Source: Mucilaginibacter sp. OK268 (GTDB lineage: Bacteria > Bacteroidota > Bacteroidia > Sphingobacteriales > Sphingobacteriaceae). Taken from it: 64,000 bases of DNA. This document shows, piece by piece, positions 44,645 through 54,390 of this stretch (position 1 is its first letter; each line of letters begins with the position of its first letter). The notes beneath the pieces are model-generated. The model was not told where the DNA came from, did no database searches, and saw only the letters and a program-made list of their open reading frames with translations. Location of the stretch: the NCBI RefSeq assembly GCF_900103125.1, contig NZ_FNJV01000005.1:124001-188000 (forward strand), given 5' to 3'. Both the position numbers and the translations under genes were made by a program.

Positions 44645-45007
44645 TAACAAAGCTGCAGAATTTGTGTGATTATAACAATTAAACATATAAAGTAAAGTTA
44701 CCCGGATATCCTGAAGAATTATTGATGATATTTTGCTGGTGATAGCCGGATTTTAACCGGTTTGGGATACTATACTGTTAGTTAACGGACTATTTAATAA
44801 TAAGCGCCGTATTTAAGGTTGTAAACTGATCTTCCGGTGTTGTTCTATTTAAAATGTTGTGATTTTTATAGGGTTTTATTTTAATAATGATAATATGTGG
44901 GTAGTTGTGGTGAATTTTTGCTAAAAAATTAGCTATTGTGGTAAATATTTTTACATGATCTGAAGAATCAGACTTAATTAATAATTTTTAACCCCAAAAA
45001 TTAATTT
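44645..45007. promoter_or_regulatory. Divergent control region of the arabinofuranosidase/SusCD locus (363 bp)
   Basis: No gene. Direct repeats TTGTGGTGAAT (44905-44915) and TTGTGGTAAAT (44936-44946) are 31 bp apart, about three helical turns, and a weaker TATGTGGGTA is at about 44895. They lie 60-110 bp before susC and may bind an activator. GCTAA/TTAGC flank an A-run between them. No full TAnnTTTG box was found; TATTTTTA at 44946 is the nearest. Confidence 0.45.
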
Positions 45008-48000
45008 ATGAAGCTAAAACGATTACTCAAAAGGCTTGTTTTGCTCTTTTTAGGCATTTTTGTATTTGGTTATTATGCCAAAGCACAAATAATTACATTA
45101 AAAGGGAAAGTATCAGACGAAAAAGGCCTGTCTATACCAGGCGCGTCTGTTAAGATAAAAGGTACACGTAAAGGCACCATCACCAATACCGAAGGTATAT
45201 TTACTATTGAATGTAATGGTCCTGTTAGTCTCAGTGTATCAGCTATTGGTTATACCGAGAAGGAAGTTAAGGTTAGCAATACCAACAACGTTAATATTAT
45301 TTTAGCCGAAGACAGCAAAACACTCAGCGAGGTAGTGGTTACTGCGTTGGGTATTAAGCGCGACAAAAAAGTATTAACCTACAGCAGCCAGGAAATCAAA
45401 GGCTCAGACCTGGTGCAGGGTAAAGACCCTAACCTGGTTAATGATATCGCCGGAAAAGTATCCGGTGTACAGATCACCAGCTCATCAGGCAGCCCCGGTA
45501 GTTCAACGCGTATAGTTGTTCGTGGTGCATCATCGTTTTACGGAAATAACGATGCTTTAATGGTTGTTGACGGTATCCCGATAGATAACAGTGAAACCGG
45601 GAACCTCAATTCAGGGCCTGGCTCCAGCAGGGTAGCCGACATTGACCCTTCCATAATTGAAAATATCAACGTGTTAAAAGGTGCCGCGGCTACGGCTTTA
45701 TATGGTTCGTTGGGTGCAAATGGTGTTATTATCATTACTACCAAAACAGGATCAGCCAATAAAAAACCGACCATTAATTTTACTTCTGATTTCTCCTTCG
45801 AAAACCCGTTGCTGCCGCAGATACAAAGCAAATATGCCCAGGGTACAAATGGTATTTATTATAATGGTGATGATATGAAAACCAGCACTTCCTGGGGCCC
45901 ATTGATGGACACCTTAAAAATAAATGGTCAGCCGGCAAAAAAATACAACCAGTCCGACTTGTTTTTTAAAACCGGACATACTTATAATAATGTGTTTAGT
46001 GTAAACGGTGGTGGGGCTGCTTCTAACTATTATATATCTTATTCTAATTTTAATCAGCAAGGTACTGTGCCAAATACCAAGTTTCTGCGAAACGCGGTAT
46101 TTGCCAAATACAGCGCTCAGATCCTTCCAAATTTAACTACAACATTCCAGTTAAATTATACCAATTCACAAAACAACCGCTTGCCCGAAGGTTATGCACT
46201 GGAGAGCCCTGTATGGACTATTTTTACAGCCCCGATATCATACAACCTGCTACCTTATGAAAATGCAGATGGCACCCAGCGCTTGTATCGTTATTCCAGA
46301 AACAATCCTTACTGGGTATTGGATAATATTTCCAATAAATCAGGCGTAAACCGTTTTTTGCCAACCTTTACGGCCGATTATAAACCATTAAAATGGCTTA
46401 CCGTAACTGAAAGATTTGGCGCTGATGTATATACCGAACAGGATAGATATCATGAATCGGCCGAGTCAGTATCTAACCCTACCGGGCGTATTGTAGTTAA
46501 CAATATCAATTTCAGGCAATTCAATAACGACTTGATTGTAAGTGCTAATCATCAGTTTGGTGATTTTAATATTGATGGCGTTATTGGGAACAATATTTAT
46601 TCTCAATATTCAGAAACTGCTTATGCCAATGGTGTTGGGCTTTCGGTAGCGGATCTTAATAATATCAGTTCGGCTTCGACTGTCACTTTTATTGAAAATC
46701 AATACAATACACGAAGGATCGGCTTTTACGCGCAATCCAATATTGAGTATAAAAAATTCCTGATCCTGTCACTAACCGGCAGGTATGACGGAAGCTCTGT
46801 ACTATCAACAGCGCATAATTTTTATCCTTATGGGTCTGTAGCTACCAGCTTTATATTCTCCGAGTTTTTCTCCAAAGAATTTCAGGATATCATGAACCTG
46901 GGTAAATTCAGAATATCCTATGCTACAGTTGGCGGTAGTAATGTGGTTCCTTATTCACTTAGTACTCCGTATCTTACTCAAAGTAAAGATAACATTATTC
47001 GTAATATTTCATTCCCTTACAACGGCCAGGCAGGATTTTTACTGAGCCCTACACTGGGTAATCCTAACTTGAAAAATGAGCGGATAAATGAATTTGAAGC
47101 AGGGTTTGAAACCGGGTTTTTTAATAACAGGATAAGTTTAGAGGCTTCTTATTTTGCTAAAAAGACGACAGATGGCTTAATTCCGGGTGTGAGTATTGCA
47201 CCATCAACAGGTTATGACGGTACTACGGTAAACACCGGGATAATGCAAAACCGGGGTATTGAACTATTATTGAACGTGGTACCAGTGAAAACAAAGGACT
47301 TTACCTGGAACATGACTATCAACTACAGCCGTATCCGGAATAAGGTTCTGGCAATTGATGGCGATCTGCAACAGATCGGAAATGGCTTTACTACAATTAT
47401 TGTAGGTCAGCCTTACGGAACCATATATGGTACACGCTATGCACGCACCGCACAAGGACAGTTACGTATTGATGCCAGCGGATTACCTTATGCTGATGCC
47501 GATCAGGGTGTTATAGGTAATATTAATCCCGATTGGACGGGTGGAATTGCCAATAATATCAGGTATAAGCAGTTTAATTTCAGTTTCTTCTTTGACGTTA
47601 AAAAAGGCGGCGATATTCAGAATAACGTGGATGGGTACGGATATTTTTACGGAACACCTAAAGTAACCGAAAATAGGGGGCTAAGGGTAGTTCCGGGAGT
47701 GAGCGATGCAACAGGACAAGCTAATACCGTTGCTGTTAACGGACAGGCTTATTATCAGCGTATAAACGGCGTAACCGAATCTGTAATACAGGATGGTACC
47801 TACATTAAGTTACGAAATGTAAGCCTGGGTTATACCGTAAAACCATCATGGTTGAGGGGTAGTCCTTTCAAATCCGTTAATTTTAGCGTAACCGGGCGTA
47901 ACCTGTGGATCTATGCTCCGCATTTTACCGGTGGCGACCCAGAAGTAAGTTCGTTCGGTTCATCAAATGGCTCGCAGGGTATTTATTCCTTTTCTGTACC

Positions 48001-48043
48001 CACATCCAGGTCTATCGATTTTAGCATGAAGCTTACCCTTTAA
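45008..48043 (+). CDS. SusC-like TonB-dependent outer-membrane receptor
   Basis: 1011 aa. After the signal (YYAKAQ) comes a carboxypeptidase-regulatory-like domain (LKGKVSDEKGLSIPGASVKIKGTRKGTITNTEG), then the TonB-box region (SEVVVTALGIKRDKK), the plug (VSGVQITSSSGSPGSSTRIVVRGASS) and the 22-strand barrel. It imports oligosaccharides using TonB energy. It is 26 bp upstream of susD and divergent from two arabinofuranosidases, so arabinose-containing oligosaccharides are the likely cargo. Confidence 0.96.
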   Translation: MKLKRLLKRLVLLFLGIFVFGYYAKAQIITLKGKVSDEKGLSIPGASVKIKGTRKGTITNTEGIFTIECNGPVSLSVSAIGYTEKEVKVSNTNNVNIILAEDSKTLSEVVVTALGIKRDKKVLTYSSQEIKGSDLVQGKDPNLVNDIAGKVSGVQITSSSGSPGSSTRIVVRGASSFYGNNDALMVVDGIPIDNSETGNLNSGPGSSRVADIDPSIIENINVLKGAAATALYGSLGANGVIIITTKTGSANKKPTINFTSDFSFENPLLPQIQSKYAQGTNGIYYNGDDMKTSTSWGPLMDTLKINGQPAKKYNQSDLFFKTGHTYNNVFSVNGGGAASNYYISYSNFNQQGTVPNTKFLRNAVFAKYSAQILPNLTTTFQLNYTNSQNNRLPEGYALESPVWTIFTAPISYNLLPYENADGTQRLYRYSRNNPYWVLDNISNKSGVNRFLPTFTADYKPLKWLTVTERFGADVYTEQDRYHESAESVSNPTGRIVVNNINFRQFNNDLIVSANHQFGDFNIDGVIGNNIYSQYSETAYANGVGLSVADLNNISSASTVTFIENQYNTRRIGFYAQSNIEYKKFLILSLTGRYDGSSVLSTAHNFYPYGSVATSFIFSEFFSKEFQDIMNLGKFRISYATVGGSNVVPYSLSTPYLTQSKDNIIRNISFPYNGQAGFLLSPTLGNPNLKNERINEFEAGFETGFFNNRISLEASYFAKKTTDGLIPGVSIAPSTGYDGTTVNTGIMQNRGIELLLNVVPVKTKDFTWNMTINYSRIRNKVLAIDGDLQQIGNGFTTIIVGQPYGTIYGTRYARTAQGQLRIDASGLPYADADQGVIGNINPDWTGGIANNIRYKQFNFSFFFDVKKGGDIQNNVDGYGYFYGTPKVTENRGLRVVPGVSDATGQANTVAVNGQAYYQRINGVTESVIQDGTYIKLRNVSLGYTVKPSWLRGSPFKSVNFSVTGRNLWIYAPHFTGGDPEVSSFGSSNGSQGIYSFSVPTSRSIDFSMKLTL

Positions 48044-48069
48044 TCATCATTTATCAATTAAAAAATATC

Positions 48070-49455
48070 ATGAAAAAAATATCAATGATTTTAATGTCAT
48101 GTATCCTGATAAGTGTTTCAGGTTGTAAAAAATATATTGACGTAAATACCAACCCCAATCAGCCCCTTGATGTGGCGGAAGCCCAGATACTTGCCCCGGT
48201 TGAAGTAGCGCTATCATCAAAACTATATGCAGGCAACGTAGCTGTAATTGTACAGGAATATATGCAGGTGGCGGCGCTAAATCAGGTTGCGCCTAATGCA
48301 GGCACTTATTTAATGTATAATACCGATATGAATGATGACTGGAGGACGCTTTATGTAAACTGCTTAAATAACCTGGTAACGCTAAATGCAAAGGCCGTTG
48401 CCGATGGGAAAACAAACTATGCCGGCATTGCCAAGATCCTGACCGCCTATTGCCTGGGCACCGGAACAGATCTTTGGGGTGATATTCCGTACTCGCAGGC
48501 TTTTAAGGGAACTGCTAATTTTACACCAGTATATGATGCCCAAAAAGATATTTATACTACAATACAAAGCTTGCTGGATGCTGGTATTGCCGACATTGCC
48601 AAAAACGGCACTATAACTCCGGGTGGGGATGATTTCTTTTACGCTGGCGATATGAGCAAATGGACCAAGCTGGCTTATACCTTAAAAGCCCGTTACTATC
48701 TGCACCTGACCAAAGCGCCTGGATATACAGCTGCCGCACAGGCGCAGTTGGCACTTACAGCGCTTACAAATGGTATGCAATCAAATGACGATGATTTGAA
48801 AATGGCCTACGGCGGCGCTGCTGGTGCAGAAAATCCGTGGCAACAGAATTTTATATCAGCTAGCACTATTGTAATGGCTAGCACCGCGGTTAATGGTTTT
48901 AAAACACGTAATGATCCACGTTTAACCATCATGGTGGCCCCGGCAACTGCTACGAGCTTATATACGGGATTAGATCAAGGCTTGAGTACTATTGGCCAGC
49001 TGGAAGAATACTCGCGTCCGGGAAGCTTTTATGGCGCTGCAGGGGCAAGTAATTATATTGTAAACTACTCCGAAGCCTTGTTTATAAAAGCCGAAGCCAC
49101 GCTTGTCCTTTCTGGTTATAGCAGCGCGCAATCCATTTATCAAAGTGCCATATCATCGCATATGACAAAATTGGGAGTTAGCACAACTAATGCAAACACT
49201 TATATAGCTTCAAGGCCTTTGACCAGCGCCAACGCGGAACAATTGATCATCGAAGAAAAGGGGATAGCGAATTTCCTTTCGCTGGAAAACTTCACCGATT
49301 TCAGGCGTACAGGCTTCCCGGTATTGCCTGCGGTTAAAAATGCGTTATCAGCTATGCCGCGCAGGGTGCTATATCCGCAAACAGAAATTATATCAAACCC
49401 ACAACCACAACAAAGCGCCAAACTAACCGACAGGGTTTGGTGGGATGTGCAATAG
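48070..49455 (+). CDS. SusD/RagB-like outer-membrane lipoprotein
   Basis: 461 aa with lipobox SVSGC. The N-terminus KYIDVNTNPNQPLDV and the later GTDLWGDIPYSQAF and FTDFRRTGFP are typical of the SusD-like_2 subgroup. It forms the lid of the SusC transporter and binds glycan at the surface. Cotranscribed with susC. Confidence 0.95.
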   Translation: MKKISMILMSCILISVSGCKKYIDVNTNPNQPLDVAEAQILAPVEVALSSKLYAGNVAVIVQEYMQVAALNQVAPNAGTYLMYNTDMNDDWRTLYVNCLNNLVTLNAKAVADGKTNYAGIAKILTAYCLGTGTDLWGDIPYSQAFKGTANFTPVYDAQKDIYTTIQSLLDAGIADIAKNGTITPGGDDFFYAGDMSKWTKLAYTLKARYYLHLTKAPGYTAAAQAQLALTALTNGMQSNDDDLKMAYGGAAGAENPWQQNFISASTIVMASTAVNGFKTRNDPRLTIMVAPATATSLYTGLDQGLSTIGQLEEYSRPGSFYGAAGASNYIVNYSEALFIKAEATLVLSGYSSAQSIYQSAISSHMTKLGVSTTNANTYIASRPLTSANAEQLIIEEKGIANFLSLENFTDFRRTGFPVLPAVKNALSAMPRRVLYPQTEIISNPQPQQSAKLTDRVWWDVQ

Positions 49456-49503
49456 ATATCACAACAAACAAAACTGGGCCTTTTATCCTGCTAATTAATT
49501 TAG

Positions 49504-49770
49504 TATATTTGTATAGATAACGGCCCGGATGTATGTAAAAAATGCACCCGGGCCGTTTTAGTTAAGCGCCAAAAGGCCCAAAAAAGACTATTTTTTATAT
49601 AGTTATTTGATTATCAATATTTTAATACTTTTTAAAGTAAAAAAAACGTGTTAAAATTTGTTAAAAAGTGTTAAAATTGATGGTTTTAAGTAAGTTTTTG
49701 GCAGTTTTTGAGCCGTTTTTACCCCAATTTAGGCCTAAAAAGTGTTAAAATTGAAGCTTTAAAAAGTTTT
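49504..49770 (+). repeat. Intergenic structured element, copy 2 (possible small RNA or regulatory leader)
   Basis: Same order as copy 1 at 2190-2448. TATATTTG (49504-49511) is followed 7 nt later by a 16-bp stem (49519-49534 with 49542-49557) that has one mismatch and one G-U pair; it keeps the AACGGCC/GGCCGTT base but changes its upper part. The 35-nt core (49604-49638) is identical. GTTAAAA occurs at 49650, 49660 and 49670, exactly 10 bp apart, and again at 49744. The copy has one more phased unit than copy 1. The first stem could also end the susD message. Confidence 0.7.
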
Positions 49771-49874
49771 ATGCATCATGATTTATCACGATAGCGGTAT
49801 TAAAAATGGTTTTGTTTGATAAAATATGGTTAGTACCTGTTAAATTACTGGCCTATTAATACTTGTTACAACGC

Positions 49875-49882
49875 TAATTTTG
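49875..49882 (+). promoter_or_regulatory. Putative -7 box of the hydroxyproline operon
   Basis: TAATTTTG fits TAnnTTTG and lies 18 bp before the ATG at 49901. No -33 box at the proper spacing. Confidence 0.45.
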
Positions 49883-49900
49883 TAAAAAAAACATTTAGAA

Positions 49901-50839
49901 ATGATAACTTTTGATTGGAAAGGCGTACTACCCGCCGTAACTACCAAGTTTACTGATAATGATGAATTAGATTTCGACGCTTTTGATATCAACTTAAATG
50001 CCCAACTGGAAGCCGGTGTTGACGGATTTATTCTGGGAGGGTCTTTAGGCGAAGCCAGCGTATTAAGTGATAAGGAAAAGTATGACCTGCTTGCCCATAC
50101 CGTAGCCTTTGTTGACGGAAAAGTACCTGTGATATTGAATATCGCGGAGCAAACAACCAAAGCTGCTGTTACCTGTGCACAAAAGGCATTGGACAATGGC
50201 GCTGATGGCTTAATGTTATTGCCACCAATGCGTTACAACAGCGAAGAGCGCGAAACCATAACTTATATCACTACCATTGCAAAAAGCACGGAACTGCCTA
50301 TCATGATCTACAATAACCCTGTTGATTATAAGGTAGAGATCACCCTGAATATGTTTGAGCAGCTTGCAGCTTATGATAATATACAGGCGGTAAAGGAATC
50401 AACCCGTGATGTTTCAAACGTTACCCGGATGATCAACCGCTTTGGCGACAGGTTTAAAATATTAACCGGTGTTGACCCCCTGGCTATGGAAAGCCTGGTA
50501 ATGGGCGCCGATGGCTGGGTAGCCGGCTTGGTTGATGCTTTCCCTAAAGAAACTGTGGCTATATACCGTTTGGTTAAGGCTAAAAGATATGATGAAGCAT
50601 TGGCTATTTACCGTTGGTTTTTACCGGTGTTGGAACTGGATATCCACCCTAAACTGGTACAATACATTAAACTGGCAGAAGTAGCTACCGGTATAGGTAC
50701 CGAAAACGTACGCGCCCCACGTTTACCTTTAGTGGGAGCAGAGCGTGAAAAAGTTCAAAAGATCATCAGCGACGCGCTTGCTGTTCGTCCGGTGTTGCCT
50801 GTAGGTAGCTGGGGTAAAATAAGTGAGGTTGCTATATAA
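49901..50839 (+). CDS. DapA-family lyase, probable pyrroline-4-hydroxy-2-carboxylate deaminase
   Basis: 312 aa TIM barrel of the dihydrodipicolinate synthase family. The Schiff-base Lys is K165 in IQAVKEST and the catalytic Tyr is Y137 in IMIYNNP. True DapA is not expected beside an epimerase and an FAD oxidase; in hydroxyproline pathways (LhpC type) a DapA-family enzyme converts 1-pyrroline-4-hydroxy-2-carboxylate to 2-oxoglutarate semialdehyde and ammonia. The role is inferred from the neighbours. Only 8 bp separate it from the epimerase gene. Confidence 0.85.
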   Translation: MITFDWKGVLPAVTTKFTDNDELDFDAFDINLNAQLEAGVDGFILGGSLGEASVLSDKEKYDLLAHTVAFVDGKVPVILNIAEQTTKAAVTCAQKALDNGADGLMLLPPMRYNSEERETITYITTIAKSTELPIMIYNNPVDYKVEITLNMFEQLAAYDNIQAVKESTRDVSNVTRMINRFGDRFKILTGVDPLAMESLVMGADGWVAGLVDAFPKETVAIYRLVKAKRYDEALAIYRWFLPVLELDIHPKLVQYIKLAEVATGIGTENVRAPRLPLVGAEREKVQKIISDALAVRPVLPVGSWGKISEVAI

Positions 50840-50847
50840 TACAACAT

Positions 50848-51849
50848 ATGGCCAGTAAAACTTTTTTCTGTATAGATGCGCATACCTGCGGTAACCCCGT
50901 GAGGTTGGTGGCTGGGGGAGGTCCAACTTTGAAAGGCGACAATATGAGTCAAAAGCGCCAGCATTTTTTAAAGGAGTATGATTGGATCAGGACGGGCTTA
51001 ATGTTTGAGCCCCGGGGGCATGATATGATGTCGGGCAGTATTCTGTATCCACCTCACGATCCCGAAAACGATGTGGCGGTTTTGTTTATTGAAACTAGCG
51101 GATGTTTACCTATGTGTGGGCATGGTACTATCGGTACCATTACCATTGCTGTGGAAGAGGGCTTGATACAACCTAAAGTGCCTGGCATTATACGAATGGA
51201 AGCTCCCGCGGGCCTGGTTTTAATTGAGTATAAACAGGAGGGTAAAAAGGTTACCTCGGTAAAGCTCAAAAATGTAGCAGCTTATCTCGCGGCAACGGAT
51301 CTACAGGTGGAGTGTCCTGATCTAGGTATGCTTACTATTGATGTTTCTTATGGCGGAAATTACTACGCCATAGTTGACCCTCAACCGAATTTCGGCGGAA
51401 TCGAAAACTATACTGCCGGGCAATTGATTGCCTGGAGCCAGGTGTTGCGCAAACGTATCAATGAAAAATATACGTTCGTGCATCCGCAGGATCCTACTAT
51501 AAATACCTGTACACATATCCTTTGGGCCGGGGCTACATTATCTGATGATGCCACCGCCAGAAATGCCGTATTTTATGGCGACAAAGCTATCGACAGGTCG
51601 CCCTGTGGTACGGGTACATCCGCCCGTATGGCACAATGGCATGCCAAAGGGAAACTACAGGTTGGCCAGCCATTTATACATGAAAGCATCATTGGTAGTA
51701 AATTTACGGGCAGGGTGGAAGAGGTGGTTAAGATCAATGATATAGACGCTATAATTCCGAGCGTAGAAGGTTGGGCCAAAGTTTATGGCTACAACACCAT
51801 CAAGATCGATGACGACGATCCTTACGCACATGGTTTCCAGGTGATATAA
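50848..51849 (+). CDS. 4-hydroxyproline 2-epimerase (proline racemase family)
   Basis: 333 aa. Both catalytic cysteines are present: C90 in LPMCGHGTIG and C253 in DRSPCGTGTSAR. Two Cys indicate a racemase or epimerase and not the dehydratase branch (Cys/Thr). In context it should convert trans-4-hydroxy-L-proline to cis-4-hydroxy-D-proline, the substrate of the oxidase encoded next. Second gene of the operon. Confidence 0.92.
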   Translation: MASKTFFCIDAHTCGNPVRLVAGGGPTLKGDNMSQKRQHFLKEYDWIRTGLMFEPRGHDMMSGSILYPPHDPENDVAVLFIETSGCLPMCGHGTIGTITIAVEEGLIQPKVPGIIRMEAPAGLVLIEYKQEGKKVTSVKLKNVAAYLAATDLQVECPDLGMLTIDVSYGGNYYAIVDPQPNFGGIENYTAGQLIAWSQVLRKRINEKYTFVHPQDPTINTCTHILWAGATLSDDATARNAVFYGDKAIDRSPCGTGTSARMAQWHAKGKLQVGQPFIHESIIGSKFTGRVEEVVKINDIDAIIPSVEGWAKVYGYNTIKIDDDDPYAHGFQVI

Positions 51850-51897
51850 CCTGTTTTATTTAAAAAAATCTAATATTTCAATAGCTCAAAATACATT

Positions 51898-53139
51898 ATG
51901 GCTAAAGTGCTGATTATTGGTGGCGGGATCGTTGGCTTGAGTTCTGCTTATTATTTACATAAAGCCGGGCACCAGGTTACCGTGATTGATAAAGGGGATA
52001 TGACCGACAATTGCTCCTACGGAAATGCCGGTATGATTGTACCAAGCCATTTTATACCATTAGCCACGCCAGGCATGGTAAGCCAGGGCATCCGCTGGAT
52101 GTTTAGCAGTAAAAGTCCGTTTTATGTGAAACCATCGCTAAATCCGGAATTAATATCATGGGGACTTAAATTTCTGAAAAAGGCTAATGCGGCGCATGTA
52201 GAAAACTCGGCTATTCCTTTAACCGAGCTTTCACTACTGAGTAAAAAACTTTATCAGGAGTTGAGCAAAGAACCTGATTTTGAATTTGATCTGGTTGAAA
52301 AAGGCATCCTGATGTTTTATAAAACCGAAAAAGCTGGGGAGGAAGAAGCTCACATGGCCGAAAAGGGACGGCAGCTGGGCCTGGATATGAAGGTGCTTAG
52401 CCCAGCCGATTGCATGAAGCTGCAACCCAAGCTTAACCTGGATGTATTAGGCGCTGTACATTACGGTTGCGATGCGCATCTTTCGCCCAATAAGCTCATG
52501 GCTGCTTTATTAAAGTATTTACGAACTGTAGGCGTTAACCTGGTTACCAATAAAGAGGTTACAAAAATTGAAACTTCCAATGGCAAAGTAAGCCGGGTAT
52601 GGTCATCCGGTGAAGAGTTTACAGCCGATGAATACGTAGTGGCGGGTGGCTCATGGTCGCCTTCGATAGGTAAATTATTAGGATTGAAAATCCTGCTGAT
52701 GCCGGGCAAAGGTTACTCCTTTAATATTCAGGATGATGCCGAAGTAATGCAGATCCCGGCCCTGCTGGCCGAAGCCAGGGTTGCCATTACGCCCATGAAC
52801 GGCGGTTTACGTTACGGCGGAACCATGGAGCTTGACCGGATCAATAATCGGGTGAATATGAATAGGGTAAAGGGTATAGTAGAATCTGTACCTCAATACT
52901 TTCCTGGGCTTAAACCAGCCGTCCCACAGCAAAAAGATATATGGTTCGGCTTCAGGCCATCCTCAGCCGATGGATTGCCTTACATTGGCCGCAGTAACAA
53001 GTACGCTAACCTTATCATAGCCACCGGGCATGGTATGATGGGTTTAAGCTTGGGTGCTGCAACAGGCTTATTGGTGACTGAAGTTATTTCGGGGACACCA
53101 ACATCCATCAATATCAATGAATTTGCCCCCGACCGGTAG
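51898..53139 (+). CDS. FAD-dependent D-amino acid oxidoreductase, probable D-hydroxyproline dehydrogenase
   Basis: 413 aa DAO-family flavoprotein. The N-terminal dinucleotide motif VLIIGGGIVGLSSAYYL and the C-terminal FAD contact GHGMMGLSLG are typical of DadA/LhpB-like enzymes. It should oxidise cis-4-hydroxy-D-proline to the pyrroline that the DapA-family enzyme deaminates. Third gene, 48 bp after the epimerase. Confidence 0.9.
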   Translation: MAKVLIIGGGIVGLSSAYYLHKAGHQVTVIDKGDMTDNCSYGNAGMIVPSHFIPLATPGMVSQGIRWMFSSKSPFYVKPSLNPELISWGLKFLKKANAAHVENSAIPLTELSLLSKKLYQELSKEPDFEFDLVEKGILMFYKTEKAGEEEAHMAEKGRQLGLDMKVLSPADCMKLQPKLNLDVLGAVHYGCDAHLSPNKLMAALLKYLRTVGVNLVTNKEVTKIETSNGKVSRVWSSGEEFTADEYVVAGGSWSPSIGKLLGLKILLMPGKGYSFNIQDDAEVMQIPALLAEARVAITPMNGGLRYGGTMELDRINNRVNMNRVKGIVESVPQYFPGLKPAVPQQKDIWFGFRPSSADGLPYIGRSNKYANLIIATGHGMMGLSLGAATGLLVTEVISGTPTSININEFAPDR

Positions 53140-53202
53140 GGCAGATTTAAAAAATTCATACTATTTATACCTTTATTGAGGAGTATCCATAATAGCACGT
53201 TT

Positions 53203-53281
53203 ATAATTGTTTAATTAACAATTATAAATGTGCATATTTGATATTCAGTATTGTATATTTAAAAATTGTTTATTTAACAAT
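53203..53281. promoter_or_regulatory. Two matching palindromes before the araC-type gene
   Basis: ATAATTGTT-N5-AACAATTAT (53203-53225) and ATTGTT-N5-AACAAT (53265-53281) share half-sites and spacing, with centres about 59 bp apart. They lie in a 295-bp AT-rich gap and may bind the AraC regulator encoded next. Confidence 0.5.
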
Positions 53282-53282
53282 A

Positions 53283-53307
53283 AAAAATGGATTGACTATC
53301 CATTTTT
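53283..53307 (+). terminator. Terminator after the hydroxyproline genes
   Basis: AAAAATGGAT (53283-53292) pairs with ATCCATTTTT (53298-53307), with a 5-nt loop and T-run. Confidence 0.65.
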
Positions 53308-53434
53308 AAAGCAATTTTTATCTGCCTATCACAATAAATTATCAAATAGTAACCGGATATTATCCTATTATGCTCAATTATTAGTTTTTTAAGTTAAGTA
53401 AATGTAAATTCAAGAAGAATTAATTCATATCAAG

Positions 53435-54337
53435 ATGAAAGTTTTACAATTTACCATCCCGTTGCCCCACGATAAAAGTGTGATAGTAGAAAAAGTTTGT
53501 CTGCCCCATCATTACCCATATTTACACCGGCATAAAGAGATCCAGATCACCTGGATAAAACAGGGTGAGGGAACTTTGATAGCTGGAAATAATATGCATG
53601 ATTATTCGGCAGGGGATGTGTTTTTTTTGGGAACGAACTTACCCCATGTATTTAAAAGTAATCCCGAATATTTTGCTCAGAACACCAATAAACAAGTAGA
53701 AGCATTAACTATATTTTTTGATCCGGAGGGCACACTGGCCTCTTTTTTTGATCTGCCGGAGATGACCCATGGCAGAATTTTTATGCAACAACATCAGCAA
53801 GGGTTTAAAGTTCCTGTTGATAATGCTGATGAGATATCTCAAATAATGACCACTCTGAAAAATGCCTCAGGCTCCGATCAGCTTGTGCAGTTTTTATACC
53901 TGCTCAAGGGATTAACTAACATCAAAGATAAATTAGATCCATTATCCACCTATGGCAACCTCCCGGGCATCACCGAAAACGAGGGTATACGCATAGGAAA
54001 GATTTATAATTTCATCATGTTACATTATAGTGATCCCATTACATTGGAAGATGTAGCCAAGGTAGCCTATATGACGCCGGAATCATTTTGCCGCTATTTT
54101 AAAAAGCATACCGGCCATACTTTTGTTTCATTTTTAAATGAGATCAGGATCAACGAAGCCTGTAAAAAACTCATCGCCCATAAATTTGAGAGCATAAACT
54201 CCATTGCTTATAAATGCGGGTTTAACAGCATAACAAATTTTAACCGGGTGTTTAAATACGTTATTGGCAGCTCGCCGCGTGGTTATCTGGATACTTATAA
54301 CAATAACCTGATAAGTCTGAACAGGGCCGCCAGCTAA
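53435..54337 (+). CDS. AraC-family regulator of the hydroxyproline genes
   Basis: 300 aa. The N-terminal cupin domain (LPHHYPYLHRHKEIQITWIKQGEGTLIAG) senses a ligand. Two helix-turn-helix units form the C-terminus (ITLEDVAKVAYMTPESFCRYFKKHTGHTF, then INSIAYKCGFNSITNFNRVFKYVIGSSPRGY). AraC-type LhpR controls hydroxyproline genes in pseudomonads, so the same role is likely here. Confidence 0.92.
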   Translation: MKVLQFTIPLPHDKSVIVEKVCLPHHYPYLHRHKEIQITWIKQGEGTLIAGNNMHDYSAGDVFFLGTNLPHVFKSNPEYFAQNTNKQVEALTIFFDPEGTLASFFDLPEMTHGRIFMQQHQQGFKVPVDNADEISQIMTTLKNASGSDQLVQFLYLLKGLTNIKDKLDPLSTYGNLPGITENEGIRIGKIYNFIMLHYSDPITLEDVAKVAYMTPESFCRYFKKHTGHTFVSFLNEIRINEACKKLIAHKFESINSIAYKCGFNSITNFNRVFKYVIGSSPRGYLDTYNNNLISLNRAAS

Positions 54338-54390
54338 AAGTCGCCAGAGAAAAATTTGCGTTCACCTTACCCTTTAATAAATACACAACA

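Noticed and set aside
49901..50839. Housekeeping dihydrodipicolinate synthase (dapA)
   Set aside because: The family fits, but the neighbours are an epimerase and an FAD oxidase of the hydroxyproline pathway and no lysine biosynthesis genes are present.
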